DNA from: an uncultured Castellaniella sp. | GTDB taxonomy: Bacteria; Pseudomonadota; Gammaproteobacteria; Burkholderiales; Burkholderiaceae_B | Direction: 5' to 3' | Length of the DNA: 64,000 nucleotides | NCBI RefSeq assembly: GCF_937988725.1 | Contig: NZ_CALKHS010000009.1 | Location: 1 to 64,000 of the forward strand | Shown: in pieces, positions 8,142-16,695 of the stretch | Layout of the letters: each line of letters begins with the position of its first letter | How positions within the stretch are numbered: the stretch's first letter is position 1 | The notes under the pieces: generated by a model | What the model was told of the DNA's origin: nothing | The model's database searches: none | Seen by the model: the letters and a program-made list of their open reading frames with translations, nothing else | Program-made: the position numbers and the translations under genes

Positions 8142-9467
8142 ATGATGGATCCGCAAGAGGCCCTGGACCCCGAAACGCTGAGGGACCTGCGCGAAAAACG
8201 GCCCCTGCTCTGGCTGTCCCCGTCGCACGATCCGGCGGACGAGGGCCGGGACCTGCTTCTCGATCCCTCGGCGGCGCACGCCCGCTTCGAGCGTTGCGCC
8301 GGCCTGCTGGCCCGCCTGTTCCCTGAGCTGGAGGCGTCCGGCGGGCGGCTGTCCTCGCCGCTGTCGCCCATTCCGGGCCTGCAGCGCAAGCTCTCGCCCG
8401 CGGGCGGGCCGGGCGCCGGTTCCGAAGGCGTCTGGTTCCTCAAGCGGGACGACATCCTGCCCGTGGCCGGATCGGTCAAGGCGCGCGGGGGCTTCCACGA
8501 GGCCCTGGCCTTGGCCGAGCGCCTTGCGCTGGAGGCCGGGCTGCTGGATGCGCGCGGCGACCGCGCGCGGCTGGCCGAACCGCCGATCCGCGAACATCTG
8601 GGCCGGCATACCCTGTCGGTCGGCAGCACCGGCAACCTGGGCCTTGCCATCGGCCTGATCGGCGCCGGCCTGGGATTCCACGCGGCCGTCCACATGTCCT
8701 CGGACGCCAAGGCCTGGAAGAAAGACCGCTTGCGCGGCCGCGGCATCACCGTCGTCGAACACGCGGGCGACTACGCGGCCGCCGTCGCCTCGGGCCGCGC
8801 GGCGGCCCTGGACGACCCCCTGATCCATTTCGTCGACGACGAGCGCTCGGAGGCGCTGTTCCTGGGCTACGCCGCGGCGGCGCGGGAACTGCTGGATCAG
8901 CTGCGGGCCGCCCGTCGCCCGGTGGACGCCGCCCATCCTCTGTTCGTCCACCTGCCTTGCGGCGTGGGCGGAGCCCCCGGCGGCATCACCTACGGTCTAA
9001 AGCGCCTGCTTGGTCCGCACGTGCATTGCTTCTTCGCCGAGCCGACCGCCTCGCCCTGCATGCTGGTGCAGGTGGCGGCGGGCTTGCAGGCCCCGGTGTC
9101 GGTGCACGACATAGGCCTGGACAACCGGACCGAGGCCGATGGCCTGGCCGTCGGCCTGGCGTCGCCCCTGGCGGCCCCCATCATGTCGCGACTGATGGCC
9201 GGCGTCTTCACCGTGGACGACGACACCCTGTACCGCGATGCGCTGGCCCTGGAGCGGGCCGAAGGCATCTCCATCGAACCTTCGGCGGCCGCCGGCCTGC
9301 GAGGCCCCCTTTGGCTGCTCGGGTCGCCGCACGGGCGCCGCTACCTGCAGCGCCACGGCCTGGTCCCGGCGATCGCCGACGCCACCCATGTGATCTGGAG
9401 CACCGGCGGCGCGCTGGTGCCCGAAGACATCCGCGCCTTGTTCCGGGCGCGCGGCGCGGGCGGCTAG
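8142..9467 (+). CDS. dsdA: D-serine ammonia-lyase
   Basis: PLP-dependent fold-type II enzyme, 441 residues (E. coli DsdA has 442), converting D-serine to pyruvate and ammonia; D-threonine is a usual poorer substrate. The PLP lysine is Lys113 in AGSVKARGG, the phosphate-binding turn is VGSTGNLGL and the glycine loop is PCGVGGAPGG. It lies 23 bases after the aldehyde dehydrogenase, so it is likely the last gene of the cluster. Two consecutive ATGs (8142, 8145) are possible starts. The stop TAG lies in a CTAG palindrome shared with the stop of the opposing lipoprotein gene. How D-serine degradation fits the lyase/dehydrogenase pathway is unclear. Confidence 0.9.
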   Translation: MMDPQEALDPETLRDLREKRPLLWLSPSHDPADEGRDLLLDPSAAHARFERCAGLLARLFPELEASGGRLSSPLSPIPGLQRKLSPAGGPGAGSEGVWFLKRDDILPVAGSVKARGGFHEALALAERLALEAGLLDARGDRARLAEPPIREHLGRHTLSVGSTGNLGLAIGLIGAGLGFHAAVHMSSDAKAWKKDRLRGRGITVVEHAGDYAAAVASGRAAALDDPLIHFVDDERSEALFLGYAAAARELLDQLRAARRPVDAAHPLFVHLPCGVGGAPGGITYGLKRLLGPHVHCFFAEPTASPCMLVQVAAGLQAPVSVHDIGLDNRTEADGLAVGLASPLAAPIMSRLMAGVFTVDDDTLYRDALALERAEGISIEPSAAAGLRGPLWLLGSPHGRRYLQRHGLVPAIADATHVIWSTGGALVPEDIRALFRARGAGG

Positions 9468-9901
9468 CCCCCGTCGTCCAGCTTGTTTTCCCAGCTGCTG
9501 TCGGCGTGGCAGAGCTCGGGCTTCATCATGGCGGTCAGCATCTCGTGCACGCGATCCATCTGGCCCGCATAGTAGCTGTAGGCCGTGACGTTGATGGTGC
9601 GGTTGTGCAGCAGGGTCAGGCTGAGCACGACGCTGCGGTCCCAGCCGGCATCCGGCGCGGGCCGGTAGACGACGCGGCCGTAGGAAGATGCGTCGGGCGC
9701 CATTTCGAAGGTATAGGTCTGCCCGCAGGCCGCCGCGTGGCGGAACAGGTTCTGCTGCACGCCCGGAAAATCGATGGGCAGGCGGCGGCGTTCGGTGACC
9801 TGGTAGCGCGAAGTCTCCAGTTCGTTCAGGGTCAGGCCCTGCGGCTGGCTGGCGCAGGCGGACAGCACGGCCAGACAGCTCAAAGCGTAAATCGTCTTCA
9901 T
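9464..9901 (-). CDS. Small putative lipoprotein of unknown function
   Basis: 145 residues with a lipoprotein signal peptide: charged Met-Lys-Thr start, hydrophobic stretch and lipobox LSAC with the acylated Cys at residue 16. The mature part has no family I recognise. It contains two further cysteines (AACGQTYTF and ELCHAD) that could form a disulfide in the periplasm. The residue after the acylated Cys is Ala, which favours sorting to the outer membrane. The start with the lipobox is preferred over a longer frame beginning 19 codons earlier. The gene converges on dsdA with overlapping stop codons and lies downstream of msbA, in a different frame context and after a 53-base gap. Confidence 0.7.
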   Translation of the reverse strand: MKTIYALSCLAVLSACASQPQGLTLNELETSRYQVTERRRLPIDFPGVQQNLFRHAAACGQTYTFEMAPDASSYGRVVYRPAPDAGWDRSVVLSLTLLHNRTINVTAYSYYAGQMDRVHEMLTAMMKPELCHADSSWENKLDDGG

Positions 9902-9954
9902 CGGATGCTCCAACACACGAACCCGGGATGATAGTCCAGCGCGCCACGCGGGCA

Positions 9955-11781
9955 TCATGGCGCGTCCACGTCCGGCAAGGCCTGATCCGCCGGGCCGGGG
10001 TCATGGTCCTGGAACTGCAGCTTATACAGGGACGCATACAGGCCCTCCTGGGCCAGCAGGTCGGTGTGCGTGCCGGATTCGGCGATGCGCCCCTGATCCA
10101 GCACGATGATGCGGTCGGCCTTCTGCACCGTGCTGAGCCGGTGGGCGATCACCAGGGTCGTGCGGCCGGCCATCAGGCGCTCCAGCGAGGCCTGGACCTG
10201 GCGCTCGGCCTCGTTGTCCAGCGCGGAGGTGGCCTCGTCCAGGATCAGGATGGGCGCATCCTTGATCAGAGCCCGGGCGATGGCCAGGCGCTGGCGCTGC
10301 CCGCCCGAGAGCGTGTTGGCGTTGTTGCCCACCTGAGTATGCATGCCCTCGGGCAGGCCGGCCACGAAATCCCACAGGCTGGCGGCTTCCAGAGCCGCGC
10401 GCACGCGGGCTTCGGGGATGTCCCCCGACACCCCGTAGGCCACGTTTTCGGCGATGGTGCCCTCGAACAGCACCACGTCCTGGCTGACCAGGGACAATTG
10501 CGAGCGCAGGGCCCGCAGGCGGAACTCCCGCACGTCCACGCCGTCGATCAGAATCCGGCCGCTGCCGGGCTCGATGAAGCGGGGCAGCATGTTGACCAGC
10601 GTGGTCTTGCCGCTGCCCGAACGCCCCACCAGCGCGACGGTCTGCCCCGCCTGCACGGAAAAGGACACGGCATCCAGGGTATTGCGCGACACGTCCGGAA
10701 AGCGGTGCGTGACGTCTTCGAACGTCACCTGGCCCGACAGGCGTTCTTTCAGGTCGCGCGTGCCGCCATCGGATTCGACGGGCTCGTCGATCAGGGCAAA
10801 GACGGATTCGGCGGACACCAGCATGCGCTGGGCCGCGCCGGCGATGTTGGTGAGGCGCTTGAGGGGATCGAAGATCTGGCCCAGGGCGGCCATGAAGGCC
10901 GCGAAGCTGCCCACCGTCAGCCCCTGGTGGTTGGCCTGGTACAGCGCGACCGCCACCACGATGGCCACCGACAGCGCCACGAAGAACTGGGAAATCGGCG
11001 ACATGGCCGAGTCGGCGCTGGCCGCCCGCATCGCAAAGCGCCGCAGGCGGGCGTTGACGTAGTCGAAGCGCTGGCGTTCCCGGGCGTAGCCGTCGAACAG
11101 CTTGACGACGCGCTGGCCGGCGATGCCCTCGGACACGACCCGGGTCAGTTCCGCGTTCATGTTGATGGTGTCGCGGTTGATGCGGCGCAGCCGGCGCACG
11201 AAATAGCGCCCCGTCAGCACGGACAGCGGCAGCATGACGAGCACGATCAGCGTCAGCTGCCAGGACATGTACAGCAGCACCGCCAGCAGGGCGACCACCG
11301 TCAGGGACTCGCGCACGATGACGCGGATGACCTCGGTGGACAGGCCGCTGACATTGCCCGCGTCGATGGTGAAGCGGTTCAGCAGGCGCCCCCGGTCGCG
11401 CGACCGGAACGTTTCGTCCGACAGGCCCAGCAGGCGCTCGAACATGTCGCGGCGCAGGCCCAGGAGCATGTTGTTGGCCACCCAGGACATCAGGTAGGTG
11501 CCCAGGAAGGTCGTCACGCCGCGCAGCAGCATCAGTCCGACCACGGCCAGCGGGATGGACCAGATGTACGAAGGCCGGGAGCCCGTGAAGCCTTCGTCCA
11601 GCAAGGGTTTCATGATGACGGCCAGCAAGGGCTGCGTGGCCGAGGCCACGCTGAGCAGCAGCAGCGCCAGCAGGCCGACTTTCCAGTCCTTGCCCAGGCG
11701 GAGATAAATCTGGCGCCACAGCTCCAGCCGCACGGGACGGCTGTCAGTAGCCTGATTCGGATCGGGTTTCAACCGGCACAC
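9955..11781 (-). CDS. msbA: Lipid A export ATP-binding/permease protein MsbA
   Basis: Homodimeric ABC exporter that flips core-lipid A across the inner membrane. The 608-residue protein has six transmembrane segments in the first 320 residues and then an ATPase domain with Walker A GRSGSGKTTL, signature LSGGQRQR, Walker B ILILDEATS and the switch histidine in VIAHRLST. The start at 11781 is GTG, with AGAGAG very close to it; a TTG three codons later would have better spacing to that site, so the exact start is uncertain. It is divergent from the GT9 gene and next to an LPS glycosyltransferase locus, which fits its role. Confidence 0.94.
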   Translation of the reverse strand: MCRLKPDPNQATDSRPVRLELWRQIYLRLGKDWKVGLLALLLLSVASATQPLLAVIMKPLLDEGFTGSRPSYIWSIPLAVVGLMLLRGVTTFLGTYLMSWVANNMLLGLRRDMFERLLGLSDETFRSRDRGRLLNRFTIDAGNVSGLSTEVIRVIVRESLTVVALLAVLLYMSWQLTLIVLVMLPLSVLTGRYFVRRLRRINRDTINMNAELTRVVSEGIAGQRVVKLFDGYARERQRFDYVNARLRRFAMRAASADSAMSPISQFFVALSVAIVVAVALYQANHQGLTVGSFAAFMAALGQIFDPLKRLTNIAGAAQRMLVSAESVFALIDEPVESDGGTRDLKERLSGQVTFEDVTHRFPDVSRNTLDAVSFSVQAGQTVALVGRSGSGKTTLVNMLPRFIEPGSGRILIDGVDVREFRLRALRSQLSLVSQDVVLFEGTIAENVAYGVSGDIPEARVRAALEAASLWDFVAGLPEGMHTQVGNNANTLSGGQRQRLAIARALIKDAPILILDEATSALDNEAERQVQASLERLMAGRTTLVIAHRLSTVQKADRIIVLDQGRIAESGTHTDLLAQEGLYASLYKLQFQDHDPGPADQALPDVDAP

Positions 11782-11788
11782 TCTCTTA

Positions 11789-11814
11789 TATACTGTCGTG
11801 AATCACGCATTTTA
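11789..11814. promoter_or_regulatory. Divergent promoter region msbA / GT9 with an inverted repeat
   Basis: TATACT at 11789-11794 is a plausible -10 box for the rightward GT9 gene, and TAAAAT (reverse strand, 11814-11809) for leftward msbA. Between them lies CGTGA-A-TCACG at 11797-11807, a perfect 5-bp inverted repeat that would cover both transcription starts. No good -35 box is seen on either strand, which suggests activator dependence or weak promoters. The operator role is inference. Confidence 0.35.
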
Positions 11815-11858
11815 GCCCGCCAGCCGTCAGTTTCCGCAGCGGGCCTGGAGCACCCGCG

Positions 11859-12836
11859 TTGACACCCGCCACCCGACCTACCTTGTACGTGCGCCTGCCC
11901 AACTGGGTGGGTGACGTCTGCATGAGCCTTCCCAGCCTGGACACTCTGCTGGGCACGGGCCTGCCCGTCGTCGCCTGCGCCCGGCCCTGGGCTCAGGATC
12001 TGCTGGCGGCCTACCCCCTGGCGGGCTTCGTGCCGATGCGCGGCTCCTGGCGGGCGGACCGGGCCGCCGTGCGCCAGCACCTGAAACAATCCACCCCGGG
12101 CCGGGCGCTGGGCCTGCTGCTGCCGGACTCCCTGTCCAGCGCGCTGGTCTTCCGCTTCGCCGGCATTCCCTGCGCCGGCTACCGGGACGACGGCCGCAGC
12201 CTGATCCTGCGCTGGCCCTGCCGCAAGCCCGCCGGGCCGATGCACGCCGTGCAATCCTGGCACTACCTGACCCGCCACGCCCTGACGCGCTGGCAACTGC
12301 CGGTCGTCGACGCGGAACCCGCCGAAGAACTGCACTGGCAGGCCGCCGCCGCGCATGAACTGCAGGCCGGACAGGCCCTGGCGCAGGCGGGATTGAAGCA
12401 GGACGGTTTCGTGCTGATCGCGCCGACGGCCACCGGCCTGCACAAAGGCCGGGTCAAGGCCTGGGCGGGATTCGACAGCCTGACGCAGTCGCTGCAGGCG
12501 CGCGGCATCGCCGTCGCCATGGCGCCGCCGGCCGCGGAACAGCAGGCGGCGCAGGCGGCCGCTCCGACCGCGCAGCAATTGCCGCCCCTGGGCCTGGGGG
12601 CCTTCGCCGCCCTCACCCGGCTGGCCCGGCTGGTCATCTGCAACGACTCGGGCGTCTCGCACCTGGCGGCGGCCGCCCACGCCCGTCAGATCACCCTGTT
12701 CGGCGTCACCGACCCCAGCCGCACCGGCCCCTGGTCCAACCAGGCCCTGCGCCTGGGGCGCCTGCACGCCTGGCCCAGCGCCCCCGAAGTGCTGGCTCAG
12801 GCACTGGAATACATGAACATCCCTCCTGCCGCATGA
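11859..12836 (+). CDS. Glycosyltransferase family 9 (heptosyltransferase-like)
   Basis: 325 residues, GT-B fold. The N-terminal RLPNWVGDVCMSLPSL matches the acceptor-binding start of ADP-heptose:LPS heptosyltransferases, and NDSGVSHLAAAA near residue 265 is the nucleotide-sugar binding motif of family 9. It probably adds a heptose or related sugar to the LPS inner core on the cytoplasmic face. The start is TTG at 11859, with TGGAG nine bases before; no ATG or GTG gives the conserved N-terminus. Its end overlaps the ydcF-like gene by four bases (ATGA). Which core residue it adds cannot be decided from sequence. Confidence 0.88.
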   Translation: MTPATRPTLYVRLPNWVGDVCMSLPSLDTLLGTGLPVVACARPWAQDLLAAYPLAGFVPMRGSWRADRAAVRQHLKQSTPGRALGLLLPDSLSSALVFRFAGIPCAGYRDDGRSLILRWPCRKPAGPMHAVQSWHYLTRHALTRWQLPVVDAEPAEELHWQAAAAHELQAGQALAQAGLKQDGFVLIAPTATGLHKGRVKAWAGFDSLTQSLQARGIAVAMAPPAAEQQAAQAAAPTAQQLPPLGLGAFAALTRLARLVICNDSGVSHLAAAAHARQITLFGVTDPSRTGPWSNQALRLGRLHAWPSAPEVLAQALEYMNIPPAA

Positions 12837-13597
12837 GCGCGTCCGAATTTCTGGCCAATCTGGTCATTCCCCTGAACCTGTCCGTCACCCTGCTGGTCCT
12901 GGCCGCCATCCTGTTCATCGTGCGCTGGCGCAAGACCGCCGCCGTCATCACGGCGGGCGCCCTGGCCTGGGCCGTGTTCTGGTCCCTGCCGACGACGTCC
13001 CTGTGGGCCGGCGGCCTGCTGGAACAGCGCTACCCCCACCAGCCCGCGGCCATGCTGCCCGCCGCCCAGGCCATCGTGGTGCTGGGCGGCAGCACCGCCA
13101 ACGGCAGGCCCAACTGGTTCGAGTCCTACGACCCCAAGACGACGGTGCCGCGCACCGACACGGCGATCCTGCTGTACGCCGCCGGCAAGGCGCCGCTGAT
13201 CGTCGTGTCCGGCGCCGCCCTGGACGGCGGCGTCAGCGAGGCGCGCATGATGGCCACGGCGCTGGAACGCGACGGGGTGCCGCCATCCGCCATCATTCAG
13301 GAAAATCACAGCCTGACGACGCACCAGAATGCGCTCTATACGGCCAAAGTGCTGCGCCAGCACGGCATCCAGCGCTTCCTGCTGGTGACGTCGGCCCTGC
13401 ACATGCCGCGCGCCATGGCCAGCTTCCAGAAGCAGGGGCTGAACCCGATCGCCGCGCCGTCTCCCCCCCAGATCGTCGTGCCCGACGAGCCGGACTTCTC
13501 GTTCTGGCTGCCGGACCTGCGCACCCTGAACGCCAGCCGATCGATCGTCAAGGAATATCTGGGCCTGCTGGTGTACTGGGTGCGCGGCTGGGTGTAG
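12833..13597 (+). CDS. YdcF/ElyC family (DUF218) membrane protein
   Basis: 254 residues, two hydrophobic segments at the N-terminus (about 10-30 and 38-55) followed by a DUF218 domain with AIVVLGGST, SGAALDGGVSEA and VTSALHMPRA. E. coli relatives ElyC and SanA act at the envelope, in undecaprenyl phosphate or peptidoglycan homeostasis; the biochemical activity is not settled. Its translation is coupled to the GT9 gene by an ATGA overlap, which suggests a role in envelope glycan assembly. It converges on the glycosyltransferase block with a 25-base gap. Confidence 0.85.
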   Translation: MSASEFLANLVIPLNLSVTLLVLAAILFIVRWRKTAAVITAGALAWAVFWSLPTTSLWAGGLLEQRYPHQPAAMLPAAQAIVVLGGSTANGRPNWFESYDPKTTVPRTDTAILLYAAGKAPLIVVSGAALDGGVSEARMMATALERDGVPPSAIIQENHSLTTHQNALYTAKVLRQHGIQRFLLVTSALHMPRAMASFQKQGLNPIAAPSPPQIVVPDEPDFSFWLPDLRTLNASRSIVKEYLGLLVYWVRGWV

Positions 13598-13622
13598 GCG
13601 GCGCCCGCCGGCCGGCGCCCGA

Positions 13623-14822
13623 TCAGCGCCCGTCCGAAGGCCGGCGTTCCCGCAGGACGTCCGCGTACAAGGCCAGATACTGCCGGGCGACTTCCGGCCA
13701 GGCATGCCGCGCCAGAACCCCCCGCATGCCCGCCCGCAGCCGGTCTCGCAGGACGGGATCGGAAATCAGCCGCCGGACCGCCTGCGCCAACTCGTCGGCC
13801 TGTTCCGGGTGGCTGAGCACCAGGGCTTCTTCTTCGGCCTTCACGTACTGGGCGAAGCCGCACCAGGGAGCCGGACTGAGGATCACCGGCAGACCGAAGG
13901 ACATGGCTTCCAGAGGCGCCATGCCGAAACTGTCGTTCAGCGTGGGATGCACATAAAGGTCGGCCGCCTGGTAATACGGCGCCACCTGCGAGGTTTCCGG
14001 CACCAGATGAACCCGCCGGCGCACGGCTTCCGGCGCCTGGGCCACGCAATCCCGGGATGCCGCGTTCGCGCCCACCACCAGCAGCAGGACGTCGTCGGGC
14101 AATTGCCGCAAGGCCCGCAGCACCGTGGGCAGGCCCTTGCGCAAGGGGTTGCGGGCCACCAGCAGGCACAGGACGCCCTCATCGGGCAGGCCCAGCGCCT
14201 GACGGCCCTGGCGCCGCTGTTCCGCCGTGACGGGCGGCTCGGCCGCGACCCCCGGGGGAATGACCGGAATCCGCGTTTCCGCGAATCCATAGGCCTGTCC
14301 CAGCTGATGGGCGATCAACTGGGACACGGCGACCGTCCGATGGGCGGGGCGCGGCGCGACGCGGCGGGCCTCCAGCCCCAGGTAGGTCAGCACCCGGAGG
14401 CTGACGTGCGACAGCGCGCGCCGCATGAAGGACATGGGCTGCACCCGCCAGCGATAGCGGACCGGCGTGACGTGGATGACTTCCACGTCGCCGCACCAGC
14501 CGTTCATGTGGGAATGAACGACGTCGAATCCCCGGCGGGTCCGCCGCGCCGCCCGCCGGGCGAACAGCCAGACCCGGATCCAGCTGGGCCAGCGGCGGCC
14601 GACGCGGATCGGATGAAACGGCAGCTGCAGGTCGCAGGCGGGATCGTATTCCCGCGCGAACACCGTGATGCGATGGCCGGCTGCGGCCAGTTCCCGCATC
14701 AGCGCCACGCCGTAGGCTTCCGCGCCGCCGAAGCGGCTGCCGAAGCGGTCGACGACGAAAGCGATGGAAAGCCCCGCCGGGGGCTGCGCCCCGTCGGCCG
14801 GCCGGGGTTCGTCGGCGCTCAT
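13623..14822 (-). CDS. Glycosyltransferase family 4
   Basis: GT-B retaining glycosyltransferase, 399 residues. FGGAEAYGVALMREL at the N-terminus is the acceptor-side GGAE motif, and the C-terminal half has VARNPLRKGLPTVLRAL and the E-x7-E region NDSFGMAPLEAMSFGLPV. It is the last gene of a minus-strand chain; the ATG at 14822 was chosen because it forms an ATGA overlap with the stop of the preceding deacetylase, while an earlier in-frame Met 18 codons upstream would lie inside that gene. It probably adds a core sugar to LPS. Donor and acceptor are unknown. Confidence 0.9.
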   Translation of the reverse strand: MSADEPRPADGAQPPAGLSIAFVVDRFGSRFGGAEAYGVALMRELAAAGHRITVFAREYDPACDLQLPFHPIRVGRRWPSWIRVWLFARRAARRTRRGFDVVHSHMNGWCGDVEVIHVTPVRYRWRVQPMSFMRRALSHVSLRVLTYLGLEARRVAPRPAHRTVAVSQLIAHQLGQAYGFAETRIPVIPPGVAAEPPVTAEQRRQGRQALGLPDEGVLCLLVARNPLRKGLPTVLRALRQLPDDVLLLVVGANAASRDCVAQAPEAVRRRVHLVPETSQVAPYYQAADLYVHPTLNDSFGMAPLEAMSFGLPVILSPAPWCGFAQYVKAEEEALVLSHPEQADELAQAVRRLISDPVLRDRLRAGMRGVLARHAWPEVARQYLALYADVLRERRPSDGR

Positions 14823-15559
14823 GCCGTCCTCCGTTCCCGCCGCTGGCGCTTGCGGTCTTCCAGCGGGGTCAGGCACTTCTGCAGGAAGCGCAGCAGCAAG
14901 GTGGAGCGCATGACCGCCACGCGCGGCAAGGCGAAGAGATCGTCGGTCCGGCGCGCGAGGCCGCCCGAGGTCGTGGTGGCGCTGTCGTAGCCCGCGTTTC
15001 GCACGCTGTCCGCCAGGGCGGGCGTGAACTTGCCGTAGGGATAGCAGAAGGCCCGGACCGGCGTCCCCGCGATCTGTTCGAGCGCGTCGCGCGAGTCGCG
15101 GATCTCGTTCAGCGCCAGTTCGGGGGACAGGCGCGGCAGCACGGGATGATTCAGGGTATGGGATCCGACCTCGTGCCCCGCCGCCGCCCAGTCTCGAAGC
15201 CCCCGAGCGTCCATCAGGGCGGATTCGGGCACGCCCTCGGCCCGGTCCCAGACGTTGGAACCGCCCAATTGCCGGGCGACGAAATAATTGGTGGCCTGGA
15301 AGCCGCAGTCCTCCAGGATCGGCACGGCATGGTCCAGGACGTTCTGGTAGCCGTCGTCGAACGTCAGTCCGAAGACCCGCCCCTGCTTGTCGCCGCGCAG
15401 ATAGGGCATCAATTGCGCCATGGACAGGCCCCGGTAGCCCAGCCGGCGCAGCCAGATCATCTGCCGCCGGAAATCCCGGGGATGCACGGTGAGCCCCCGG
15501 TAGGGGGTACCCCGGGGATTGGGCTCGCCAATCTGGTGGTACATGAGAATGGGAATCAT
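14819..15559 (-). CDS. Polysaccharide deacetylase (NodB domain)
   Basis: 246 residues, carbohydrate esterase family 4 type. LTFDDGYQN carries the catalytic-base Asp and metal-ligand Asp, SHTLNHP the two His ligands, and CYPYGKF the next family motif. There is no signal peptide, so the protein would act in the cytoplasm or at the inner face, on a lipid-linked or LPS core N-acetyl sugar. It lies in the glycosyltransferase chain (23 bases after one GT4 gene, overlapping the next), which supports a role in trimming an acetyl group during core assembly. A second NodB protein is encoded in the same block. Confidence 0.9.
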   Translation of the reverse strand: MIPILMYHQIGEPNPRGTPYRGLTVHPRDFRRQMIWLRRLGYRGLSMAQLMPYLRGDKQGRVFGLTFDDGYQNVLDHAVPILEDCGFQATNYFVARQLGGSNVWDRAEGVPESALMDARGLRDWAAAGHEVGSHTLNHPVLPRLSPELALNEIRDSRDALEQIAGTPVRAFCYPYGKFTPALADSVRNAGYDSATTTSGGLARRTDDLFALPRVAVMRSTLLLRFLQKCLTPLEDRKRQRRERRTA

Positions 15560-15582
15560 GGGCCGATTATATCGAGGCTCGA

Positions 15583-16695
15583 TCAGGCCCGCGCACAGAC
15601 GCGCTGGTAGAAATCCATCGTCTGCCGGGCCAGCACCGGCAGGGAAAACAGGGCCAGGGCGCGGTCCCTGGCTGCATCGGCCATCGCCACGTCGACCGGC
15701 GCCGCCAGCCGCGCCAGCAGCCAGCGATGCAGGAGGTCGACATCGCCCGCCGGAACGATCCAGCCGTCCACGCTGTCACGCACCAGTTCGGGCAGGCCGC
15801 CCGCGTTCGACACCAGGGTGGGCAGGCCCATGGACAACGATTCGCAGGCGGCATAAGAGCCGGCTTCCCGGAAGGACAGCACGAAACCGACGTCGCTGGC
15901 GGCCAGGACCCGGCGCGGATCGTCCACCAGGCCCGGGAACACGACGTAGGCGCTCATTCCCAGGGCTTCCACTTCCTGCCGCAAGGTGCCGCGCGGCGGG
16001 TCCCCCGCCACCAGCACGCGAAAACGCCTGCGCTGGGCGAGGGGCACGCGCGCCAGCGCCTGGACCAGCGTCAGCCAGCCCTTGGCGCGATCCGTCCCGC
16101 CCACGCTGCCCAGGACGCACACATCGTCGGGCAGCTCGCCCAGCAATTCGCGCCGCGCCTGGGCGCGAGCGCCGGCGGACTGGGGCCGAAACCAATCCGT
16201 GTCGACGCCCAGGCGGACCGTCTGGACCAGGCGCGCGCCATAGCCGGAATCCATCAGCAGCCGGCTGACATAGTCGCAGACGCCGATGGCGCCGTCCGTG
16301 CCGGCCCATGCCCGCACCCGGTTGCCCACGCTGCCCACCGGCATGGTGTTGTGCTTGGTCCAGACGATGCGGGGCCGATCGCGCAGGCCCAGGCGGGCCA
16401 GCATCAACTGGCGGTGATCGGCGGAACCATTGACGTGCACGAGGTCGAAGCGCTCTTCACGCAGCAGGGCGTGAAGCGCCAGCACTTCGATCAGCATGGG
16501 CTTGATGCGCGTGCTGAAAGACGCATTCCAGACCCGCACGCCCGGGATCCGCTGAGCCTGCGCATACAGGCGGCTGGTGGCGGGCGTCGCCACCGTGATC
16601 TGATGTTCCCCCTGGAAGGAGCGCGCCAGATTGGAGATATAGGTCGCGTGTCCGCCCCCGTTGTTGGGATGGAAGTTGGTATACAGGATCTTCAT
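15583..16695 (-). CDS. Glycosyltransferase family 4
   Basis: 370 residues. It starts MKILYTNFHPNNGGGHATYI, with the glycine-rich acceptor loop; the C-terminal half holds VGGTDRAKGWLTLVQAL and the E-x7-E region REAGSYAACESLSMGLPT. Start and upstream stop overlap as ATGA with the GT2 gene, so the two are translated together. From its place next to a WaaE-like GT2 it probably extends the LPS core. Substrate not determinable. It shares only general family features with the other GT4 proteins here, so they are not recent duplicates of one another. Confidence 0.9.
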   Translation of the reverse strand: MKILYTNFHPNNGGGHATYISNLARSFQGEHQITVATPATSRLYAQAQRIPGVRVWNASFSTRIKPMLIEVLALHALLREERFDLVHVNGSADHRQLMLARLGLRDRPRIVWTKHNTMPVGSVGNRVRAWAGTDGAIGVCDYVSRLLMDSGYGARLVQTVRLGVDTDWFRPQSAGARAQARRELLGELPDDVCVLGSVGGTDRAKGWLTLVQALARVPLAQRRRFRVLVAGDPPRGTLRQEVEALGMSAYVVFPGLVDDPRRVLAASDVGFVLSFREAGSYAACESLSMGLPTLVSNAGGLPELVRDSVDGWIVPAGDVDLLHRWLLARLAAPVDVAMADAARDRALALFSLPVLARQTMDFYQRVCARA

